Below, one piece after another: positions 1 through 5,308 of a stretch of 11,985 nt of DNA. The translations under genes were made by a program, and so were the position numbers. Below the pieces are notes generated by a model. It worked only from the letters and a program-made list of their open reading frames with translations, did not search any database and was not told where the DNA came from. Source of the stretch: Actinomycetes bacterium (GTDB taxonomy: Bacteria > Actinomycetota > Acidimicrobiia > Acidimicrobiales > Palsa-688); contig JAKBBS010000102.1 of NCBI GenBank assembly GCA_021808425.1, positions 1 through 11,985 of the forward strand, given 5' to 3'. Each line of letters starts with the position of its first letter. Position 1 is the first letter of the stretch.

Positions 1-239
1 ATCGTCTCGAACACCTCCTCGGCGACGACCACCCGCATCGACGGGTCGATGTCAGCCGCCAGGCATCCGAGCATCGTCGTCTTCCCCGAACCAGGGGCTC
101 CCGCGATCAGGATCGACGCTCCGCTCTTGACGCATGCTGACAGGAACCTCGCCGCCGCCCGGTCAAGCATGCCGAGAGCGATCAACTCCTCGAGGCTTCG
201 GCGCAGCACCCCCGAAAATTTTCTGATATTCACGAGCAT
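1..239 (-). pseudogene. CpaF/TadA-type secretion ATPase, 5'-truncated and running off the window
   Basis: The minus strand encodes about 79 residues of a CpaF-family ATPase, the motor that powers Flp/Tad pilus or type II/IV secretion-like machines at the inner membrane. Visible features are an opening VNIRKF, a helical stretch ending AARFLSACVKSG, a Walker A motif GAPGSGKTTM (codons at about 75-101) and then RVVVAEEVFE, as in the family. Family members normally carry some 150-200 residues before the VNIRKF point. Here the frame meets a TAA at 258-260, seven codons before the first ATG (239), and no Shine-Dalgarno is present. The homology therefore begins abruptly, which I read as truncation by recombination or insertion rather than a true start. 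The C-terminal part lies outside the window, so a full-length frame beyond the left edge cannot be excluded. Family call is firm; pseudogene status is inferred. Confidence 0.72.
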
Positions 240-310
240 ATGGCAGTCAGAATCTAGTTACACGGAAATCGACGGCCCTCTTCGCGCCCCGGGGGCGCCC
301 GCCCGAGATA

Positions 311-360
311 GTTAACTGGGTTAGCCCAGCGTTACCCGTGTTAGCCCCGGGTTAGCCCAT
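311..360. repeat. Short tandem repeat, about 20-bp period
   Basis: The tetramer GTTA occurs at 311, 320, 331, 340 and 351, so the spacing alternates 9, 11, 9, 11. This gives two and a half copies of a degenerate 20-bp unit, with GTTAGCCC repeated in three of the five positions. The segment CTGGGTTAGCCCAG can also form a small hairpin. It lies in the gap between the broken secretion ATPase and the SLOG gene. Possible roles are a protein-binding array or a recombination scar; nothing in the sequence decides. Confidence 0.6.
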
Positions 361-426
361 CACTGGCGTCCTAGACCTAGACCTCGTGTGACCTGGTCAA
401 TAGCCTCAAGAAGGCCAGATTCCCCA

Positions 427-999
427 TCAGCTGTCTTTATCGAGCACTCGCCGCAACCACTCATCGACGACGGCTTCGACCGAATTCGAAAACAAGATGA
501 GCTCGCTCCATTCCGGATAGATCTGAAGGAGGGCGCGCAGAGCCCGGGCCGCCGAACCCGCATCCTCGAGGATCGCAACGGGCATCTGGTAGTCGATCAC
601 CGCAGGCAAGATCTCCTCCAGCGTCCCATCCCCACCGGTTAGGACAATGAGCCCCTGGCATTGCTTGATCTGAAATACATTTCTAATCGGGTAGTCGAAG
701 TCAGTCTCTATAATCTCGTCAGCGCCTTCCTCTACGGCCTCACCGACAGCCTCCATTTCTGAACTCAGCGGTAGATAGTATCGGATTTTACCGCGCTCCT
801 GAATCGATCGATAGCCATCAATTATGTGGCGAGCGATTCCCGTACCTGGGCCACAGGCGACGTCCACTCCAGAGCGGGCCAACTTCTGACCGAGAAACAA
901 AGCTTCCTCCTTGAACGGCAGCGCCTTTTCTGCTTTCCAAGTGCCGCTGACAAATACTTGCAATTTCAAGGACCTCGGTTCCATATAGCCACAATACAC
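427..999 (-). CDS. LOG/SLOG-family Rossmann protein (predicted nucleotide-binding or phosphoribohydrolase)
   Basis: A 190-residue single-domain protein of the SLOG superfamily (LOG, TIGR00725 and DprA-like Rossmann folds). It opens with a beta strand VFVSGTW, has a glycine-rich loop CGPGTGIARHI (residues 49-59) and, after IRNVFQIKQCQGLIVL, the loop TGGDGTLEE (121-129). The last matches the LOG signature PGGxGTxxE with only the proline changed; E129 and R106 sit where LOG enzymes keep catalytic Glu and Arg. LOG proteins cleave cytokinin-like nucleoside monophosphates, whereas other SLOG proteins sense nucleotide-derived signals in conflict systems; this gene could do either. The start may be GTG 999 or ATG 984; neither has a good Shine-Dalgarno. 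It follows the 424-residue gene by 22 bp, so the two are probably co-transcribed. Membership in the superfamily is confident, the activity is not. Confidence 0.82.
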   Translation of the reverse strand: MYCGYMEPRSLKLQVFVSGTWKAEKALPFKEEALFLGQKLARSGVDVACGPGTGIARHIIDGYRSIQERGKIRYYLPLSSEMEAVGEAVEEGADEIIETDFDYPIRNVFQIKQCQGLIVLTGGDGTLEEILPAVIDYQMPVAILEDAGSAARALRALLQIYPEWSELILFSNSVEAVVDEWLRRVLDKDS

Positions 1000-1021
1000 G
1001 TCATCTACAAATACGTCGTCC

Positions 1022-2296
1022 TTATCCAGGTACAGCTGGGAGTAGCGGAAGAGCTGGCTTAGGGAACAGGTGATAGTTACTATTCCTGATCCTCTTAAGC
1101 AGATCCGCCTCGTCCCGATATTCGATTATTCGAACAACACCTAGGGTTGCCAAACCAGCGCCTGCCACGTCCTGCAGCATCCACGGAAGATCAACTCGAT
1201 TACGTACGAAATATACAGATGGCATACCGAAGGCGAGTGCCATACCAGCCTCAACAAGCACGCTGGAAGCAAGCTTCTCCGGATAGATCATGACGAACGA
1301 AACAGCGGACTGGAATGGCCCAAGATTCGTCTGCAATGCTACGGGTGGCTCTTCGAACTCATCACGGCTGGCGATCGTCTCTGCTGCGCAAAATACCTGA
1401 CGAACACCACAGTATTGGCATAGTGCGTCAGCGACCGACTTGCCTAAGGCGCGCATCGATTCGTATCCTGTCGCAGCCGACATTGGGATGGATAAGAAAA
1501 CTTCACTCTCGGTCGCGCGGCGTCTCAGACCCTCCGCTAGGAGTCGCGCCTTTATCGATGTCCACTCCACATTTAGTTTTTGTATCTCGATAGGAGACAC
1601 TAGGTCATCAACATCATTGATAGCAGATGATGCCTCAAGTAGGTGCGCTTCACTATGAGTACGTTCAGCCGACGTAAGCTTGATGCGAGCGCGTATGACG
1701 CGAAGGTTGTTATCCAGCCGGTAGTCCGCCGTTGTCGTCTTCGCGGCCGGATTGGGCAGCAAGACTGATCTTCTCGCAGCTACACCAGAAACTCGCCACA
1801 GTGCGAGTGCGTCATCGGTTTGCTGCGCGAGCCCGACCAGCTTTTGTGGTGGCACGGGTTCTGGACGCCTAGGCTCTGCCATCGCCAAAGCTTCTTCCTG
1901 CTCGATGGCTCTACCTGCCTTCGCCCGGAAGTCGACAATGTCAGACTCGACGCTCACGGGATCTCCAGAAAGGTTGATCAGTCGGTAACCCTGCGACCCA
2001 GAGCTCCGAGAGACCGATAAACCGAAAGGTTGAAGAGTCTTCCGGAGGTCCCCGACAGCGTCGTAGGGTTTCCTGAGTCCCGTCCTCCTTTCGATGGAGC
2101 TAACCATCGCACCTTCCGGACTCGAAGCCAGCTCGCGAAGGATGGCATCGCCTGACCTGCTCCAGTCCACATCCACCGAACGGACGAGGTCGTCGCCAAC
2201 CACTGAGACTTTGAGTGGACCGAGAACATCAATTCGCACTTGATTAAGCTCGTGTGATGAGGACGGCGTATTGGTACGCCGGGTTCTCTGTCCCAT
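1022..2296 (-). CDS. SARP-like winged-helix protein with C-terminal deoxyribosyltransferase/DRHyd-like domain
   Basis: A 424-residue protein that looks like a fusion. Residues about 20-125 (RIDVLGPLKV, then DLRKTLQPFGL and DIVDFRAKAGRA) follow the pattern of the OmpR-type winged helix of SARP/AfsR regulators. Residues about 130-260 are a helical linker. Residues about 264-402 form an alpha/beta domain with EVFLSIPMS, AVSFVMIYPE, SSVLVEAGMALAFGMPSVYFV and VRIIEY strands, resembling nucleoside 2-deoxyribosyltransferase-like or DRHyd/TIR-like folds; E349 in VLVEAG is where such enzymes carry a catalytic Glu. No typical BTAD repeat is evident, so this is not a standard SARP. It is first in a two-gene operon with the SLOG gene, pointing to nucleotide signalling. 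No Shine-Dalgarno precedes ATG 2296, so a leaderless transcript is plausible. The C-terminal fold call is made by eye. Confidence 0.66.
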   Translation of the reverse strand: MGQRTRRTNTPSSSHELNQVRIDVLGPLKVSVVGDDLVRSVDVDWSRSGDAILRELASSPEGAMVSSIERRTGLRKPYDAVGDLRKTLQPFGLSVSRSSGSQGYRLINLSGDPVSVESDIVDFRAKAGRAIEQEEALAMAEPRRPEPVPPQKLVGLAQQTDDALALWRVSGVAARRSVLLPNPAAKTTTADYRLDNNLRVIRARIKLTSAERTHSEAHLLEASSAINDVDDLVSPIEIQKLNVEWTSIKARLLAEGLRRRATESEVFLSIPMSAATGYESMRALGKSVADALCQYCGVRQVFCAAETIASRDEFEEPPVALQTNLGPFQSAVSFVMIYPEKLASSVLVEAGMALAFGMPSVYFVRNRVDLPWMLQDVAGAGLATLGVVRIIEYRDEADLLKRIRNSNYHLFPKPALPLLPAVPG

Positions 2297-2303
2297 CAGC
2301 TAT

Positions 2304-2309
2304 AGGTTA
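2304..2309 (-). promoter_or_regulatory. Possible -10 box of a leaderless promoter for the SARP-like/SLOG operon
   Basis: On the minus strand TAACCT lies 7 nt before ATG 2296. That spacing puts transcription start at or next to the start codon, as in many actinobacterial leaderless genes, and fits the absence of a Shine-Dalgarno. No convincing -35 box is visible. Confidence 0.35.
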
Positions 2310-2443
2310 GTCGTAGCGCCAGCTCGGGATGCCCAGACGAGCTGCGAATGGCAGATATCACTTCGCGAGGAGCTTCCGTGCTCGCCGAACGAGTCGAATG
2401 ACCGCATCTCTGTCCCCCTAACGTGGCGATGAACACAAGCATC

Positions 2444-2449
2444 TATGAT
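2444..2449 (+). promoter_or_regulatory. Possible -10 box for the desaturase operon
   Basis: TATGAT differs from the consensus TATAAT at one base and obeys TAnnnT. It would start transcription near 2456, giving a leader of about 220 nt that includes all the paired elements. There is no good -35 at the usual distance (2421-2426 reads ACGTGG), so an activator or another sigma factor may be needed. Confidence 0.35.
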
Positions 2450-2656
2450 GGTCGATCCTGCGCTATCGGTGGCGTACTCCGGCTCGGCAGTTTCTCGTCA
2501 CGGCGGACGAGAAGTCCGTTACCGACAGGGTCGGTAACGAGATTCAGCCGAGATTGCTGACGTGATCCTGTCGACCTAGACCCTGAAACCACCGAGACAG
2601 GACTTCCCACCACTGATATCGGCGTCAGTAGAACGGACTTCGAGCGAGGGAGTTCC

Positions 2657-2674
2657 CCTCCTCCGCTGAGGAGG
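2657..2674 (+). promoter_or_regulatory. Hairpin sequestering the Shine-Dalgarno of the desaturase gene
   Basis: CCTCCTC (2657-2663), loop CGCT, GAGGAGG (2668-2674): a perfect 7-bp stem whose 3' arm is the ribosome-binding site, 4 nt before ATG 2679. In the folded state the site is hidden. A competing hairpin, GAGGG (2646-2650), loop AGTTC, CCCTC (2656-2660), uses up part of the 5' arm and would free the ribosome-binding site. This is the layout of a translational switch; whether it operates is inferred. Confidence 0.6.
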
Positions 2675-2678
2675 TCCG

Positions 2679-3734
2679 ATGAGGATAGTCGAAGATCGCG
2701 AACGGCCGCCGAATCATTTTCATCTCTTCTCCAACCCAAGAAAGCTCGCCGGTCAGCGTGCTACCGACCGGGTGCACGATGACCGCGGACGTGAGCGCCG
2801 CTTGCGTCGAGGTTACTCCGAGACCGAATCGACACGGAGGCTAAGAGTCGAAGCCGAGCAAACGAGAGCCTTTGTCTCCACCGGGGTCATTACGTTAGAC
2901 CAGCTGCAGGCGATCGGCATTCCGGTCGCGATGGCGACTCTCGCAATCGAAGGCAGTCCCCTTATCTTGGCAGCCATCTCCCTGCCAGCCGTCATCGCCG
3001 TGGGTAGAGCGCTCCGCGGCTGTGAAGCGATGACGCACGAGGCTTCGCACCAGAACGTCTGTAGGAAACATCGCTGGGTGAACGATACCATCGTAAACAT
3101 CGGAGCATCAATTTCCGTGTTCTCCACGGTCGCCCGGTTTAGAGCAGGGCACTTGAAGGAGCACCACGGCGGATACGGATCCATCGCCGATCCATGCCGA
3201 GACAGATATATGGTGGCCGACTTCGACGGGATCAGGCGTACTTGTGGAGTCCTGACGTTCGGGCTCGATGTCGCCAGACGACTGCCGTCGTACTATGTCC
3301 GCTGGTGGCGAGCGATTGGCTCCGACCTTGAAACCGGCATCCTCGCCGCGTCATGGCACTGCATCATCTGGGCCGGGATCACGACCGCTATCGGGTGGGA
3401 TCTCGCTCGTGTGGCACTGCTTTACTGGATCGCTTCCTTCGCTATAGGCCTCCCAATAATTCGGATGATCGGGGAGGCCGATGAGCATGATTATGGCGGT
3501 TCCACCGAGTTTGAAGGGACGTATTCGTCCTTGGGCAGGACCCAGCGGTTCATATTTCATCCCCACGGTGATGGGTACCACGCCGAACACCATCGGTACG
3601 CACGCGTGCCGCATCATCGGCTGCGACGCCTTCGGAAGGACCTTCTATCGCTCGATCCCGCCTGGATCCATGCACCCTTCCGTTCGCGAGTAATGGAGTC
3701 ACGCAATTATAAGTCGAAAGGAGCTCGTCAATGA
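2679..3734 (+). CDS. Membrane fatty-acid-desaturase-family diiron enzyme
   Basis: A 351-residue integral membrane protein with the three histidine boxes of the fatty acid desaturase/hydroxylase family: HEASH (120-124), HLKEHH (158-163) and HAEHH (301-305), followed by a further PHH at 311-313. These ligate two irons and activate oxygen to desaturate or hydroxylate an acyl chain at the membrane. Hydrophobic segments lie at about 75-112 and 220-265, giving the usual two membrane hairpins. ATG 2679 is chosen because it has a strong AGGAGG 4 nt upstream; the first 60 or so residues are charged and not family-like, so GTG 2772 (residue 32) is a fallback. The gene overlaps the next by 4 bp (ATGA), so translation is coupled. 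The substrate cannot be read from sequence; a non-lipid substrate, such as an amino-acid-derived compound, is possible. Confidence 0.85.
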   Translation: MRIVEDRERPPNHFHLFSNPRKLAGQRATDRVHDDRGRERRLRRGYSETESTRRLRVEAEQTRAFVSTGVITLDQLQAIGIPVAMATLAIEGSPLILAAISLPAVIAVGRALRGCEAMTHEASHQNVCRKHRWVNDTIVNIGASISVFSTVARFRAGHLKEHHGGYGSIADPCRDRYMVADFDGIRRTCGVLTFGLDVARRLPSYYVRWWRAIGSDLETGILAASWHCIIWAGITTAIGWDLARVALLYWIASFAIGLPIIRMIGEADEHDYGGSTEFEGTYSSLGRTQRFIFHPHGDGYHAEHHRYARVPHHRLRRLRKDLLSLDPAWIHAPFRSRVMESRNYKSKGARQ

Positions 3735-4423
3735 GTATAAAGCTTTCCATCAGCAAGGAGATCCTTGGTCGACATCCCGACCTGTCCGTTCAGGGGATCG
3801 TTGTATCTGGGCTGAGGAATCTCGAGAAACCCTTTACAGTGCCCAGTAGCTCTGAGATCCGCGATGGTATCGCTTCAATGGGCATCTCTATTGAGAACCT
3901 GGCATCGAGTCCACTGGTAGCAGAATGGCGCAACGCTATCGCACTATGTGGTCTGAAGCCGTCGCGCTATAAGTCCAGCGTCGAAGCTCTTAGTCGTCGG
4001 TGGCTTTCCCGGCAGGAGGTAACTACATCAGTCTGCGCTGTTGATCTCTATTGTGCGGTTTCCGTCTTGCACATGGCACCCCTTGGCGCTTACGACTTGG
4101 ACCGGTTGCCAAGCCCCGACGTGGCCTTGCGGCTCGCAGACCCATTGAATGACTGCTTCGTTCCCTTAGGTGGACGGCCCGAAGATATGCCGCTGACCGA
4201 AGATCTTGCTGTGTACGCGTCAGGCTCGACTGTCCTTTGTTACGCCTTCAATCATCGTGACTCGCGGGAAACTTGCTTGACCGAAGGATCGGAGCGAGCT
4301 GTCTTCCTCGGTGAGGCTGTCACTCGCTCACAAGGACTCGCTCTCGATGCAGCCATCGAAGATCTTGAACGACGTCTTGCCAGCTCGGGAGTCGGTGTCC
4401 TAAGCCGTATCCGTGTTCCCTAA
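3731..4423 (+). CDS. Stand-alone B3/B4 tRNA-editing-like domain protein
   Basis: A 230-residue protein resembling the B3/B4 domain of the phenylalanyl-tRNA synthetase beta subunit, which hydrolyses mischarged Tyr-tRNA(Phe). Family-like stretches are GLKPSRYKSSVEALSRR (74-90), VDLYCAVSVLHMAPLGAYDLDRL (104-126) and the conserved NHRDSRETCLTE (174-185). The domain fills the whole protein; no catalytic or anticodon-binding synthetase domain is attached, as in other free-standing family members, most of which have no assigned role. Start ATG 3731 overlaps the desaturase stop and has AAGGAG 7 nt upstream (3718-3723). Coupling to a desaturase suggests that both act on one substrate or pathway, perhaps an aminoacyl-tRNA-derived or aminoacylated product; that is inference. 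Confidence 0.8.
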   Translation: MSIKLSISKEILGRHPDLSVQGIVVSGLRNLEKPFTVPSSSEIRDGIASMGISIENLASSPLVAEWRNAIALCGLKPSRYKSSVEALSRRWLSRQEVTTSVCAVDLYCAVSVLHMAPLGAYDLDRLPSPDVALRLADPLNDCFVPLGGRPEDMPLTEDLAVYASGSTVLCYAFNHRDSRETCLTEGSERAVFLGEAVTRSQGLALDAAIEDLERRLASSGVGVLSRIRVP

Positions 4424-4447
4424 CGGAGGCGACCGTAGGGCTGGAAC

Positions 4448-4483
4448 AGCGTGCTTCCGGCACTTTGTTGCTGGGAGCACGCT
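4448..4483 (+). terminator. Hairpin terminator after the desaturase-B3/B4 operon
   Basis: Arms 4448-4462 and 4469-4483 form a 15-bp stem containing two G-U wobbles, with a 6-nt loop, starting 25 nt after the stop codon. Only a weak T tract follows, which is common for actinobacterial terminators. Confidence 0.7.
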
Positions 4484-5027
4484 TCTCGGTGCCTCTGCCC
4501 AAGCAGGCCCTCATGATCCCGAACCCGTCGGTCATCTCCGCCCAGGCTCTCCCTGACGCCTCGGATCAAACCGACCTAGACGGCCGTCGCTCTACGGGTC
4601 GCCCGGGTGGCAACAGACCAAGGTTGGTGAGTTGCCCGAGGAGGGACCGGTGCCCGCTGATGTGCAATTGCGGGAGGTGGCCGTGGACTCGACGGCATTC
4701 GCTGACGCGGCCGCGGCCTGCCGATGGCCCGGGCGGTCCGTCGTTGGGGCCAACGGTGACCGCTCCGCTCTGGGTGGAATGATCCAGATCCCAAGGCGTC
4801 CGCCCCTGGTCGTCAACTCCGGTGCCTGTTGACAGGTGATGGAATAGGAGGCTCAGCGGACTGCGGAAGGGGGGCGGTGACCAGCGGTGACCAGCGGTTT
4901 CTCCAGTTGATGAGCTTGGCGGTGAGGATGGTCATGACTGCGAGAGCGAGTTGTGCGCCCGGCGACCGGCGAGGCGCAACCATGCCCCTAGATGTAACCC
5001 AGCAATTCTCTTTACCTTCGTTCAAAG
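4484..5027. other. Gene-poor scar region
   Basis: No convincing gene. Open frames here are short and lack a start signal or family resemblance. A minus-strand stretch at about 4870-4970 reads like a hydrophobic transposase-like tail (LALAVMTILTAKLINW), which I cannot assign. At 4876-4896 the 10-mer GGTGACCAGC is tandemly duplicated. The stretch fits decaying insertion-sequence debris between the cargo operon and the AICE. Confidence 0.45.
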
Positions 5028-5186
5028 CTATTCGCGGCAACAGCTGGATGGTTGTTCGTGGACGAGCGCCTCCAAATCCAGGCTGTCCGCCAGCGTGGCC
5101 ACCAACAACAGCCCGGCATTAGCCACCAGATTCGGGTCGTCGAAGTTCACCACGATCCGGTCCAACCTGCGCCATACTCGACTCAC
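5028..5186 (-). pseudogene. IS1380-family transposase, N-terminal remnant
   Basis: Starting at GTG 5186 with AGGAGG 8 nt upstream, 52 residues are encoded before a TAG at 5028-5030. The stretch VNFDDPNLVANAGLLLVATLADSL matches the conserved N-terminus of IS1380-type transposases (fDdpnLVanAGL), which are normally over 400 residues and carry a DDE core further on. The core is absent, so this is a dead 5' fragment that has kept its own start signals. A 10-bp inverted repeat (5186-5195 and 5253-5262) brackets its leader and may derive from the insertion-sequence end. Confidence 0.68.
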
Positions 5187-5262
5187 TGAAAGTGCCTCCT
5201 CGACCTGGTCTGAACGACTGTCTTTTCAGCCGTCATTCTCCCAGCTCGGGATGCACTTTCAG
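5186..5262. repeat. 10-bp inverted repeat around the IS remnant leader
   Basis: CTGAAAGTGC at 5186-5195 and its exact complement GCACTTTCAG at 5253-5262 are separated by 57 nt. The inner arm lies between the Shine-Dalgarno and the GTG of the transposase remnant, so a hairpin here would affect its translation. It may alternatively be part of the insertion-sequence terminal inverted repeat, or of an attachment site since the serine recombinase gene ends 47 bp away. Confidence 0.5.
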
Positions 5263-5308
5263 CGGATGCCGGGACCCGATCAGCGTCGGTTCATCGGTGC
5301 GTCACGGC

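Larger units (their letters stand above)
2297..2678 (+). promoter_or_regulatory. Divergent intergenic region with structured leader of the desaturase operon
   Basis: 382 bp without a convincing gene. For the rightward operon it holds a -10-like TATGAT (2444-2449), then paired segments: 2483-2488 with 2547-2552 (6 bp), enclosing 2492-2499 with 2506-2513 (8 bp) and 2517-2525 with 2531-2539 (9 bp), that is, a three-way junction. Further hairpins are 2566-2572 with 2596-2602 (7 bp) and 2612-2616 with 2625-2629 (5 bp). A perfect 10-bp helix, 2511-2520 with 2632-2641, would compete with both inner arms of the junction. Finally 2657-2663 pairs with 2668-2674 and covers the Shine-Dalgarno. I do not recognise a known riboswitch class; no T-box consensus is seen. 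All pairings were found by reading, without energy calculation. Confidence 0.5.

Noticed and set aside
2456..2678. T-box riboswitch, suggested by the B3/B4 tRNA-related gene downstream
   Set aside because: No T-box consensus or specifier loop could be found, and the B3/B4 gene is second in the operon.
2443..2739. 98-residue minus-strand frame across the leader
   Set aside because: Low-complexity Ser/Arg composition and overlap with the structured leader; an antisense shadow.
4590..4829. Plus-strand open frame with a peptide-like sequence (EVAVDSTAFADAAAACRW)
   Set aside because: No start signal, no recognised family, and stops in neighbouring frames; treated as decayed or noncoding.
4813..5040. 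Minus-strand frame containing LALAVMTILTAKLINW
   Set aside because: It resembles a transposase tail but I could not place it in a family, and it is out of register with the IS1380 remnant.
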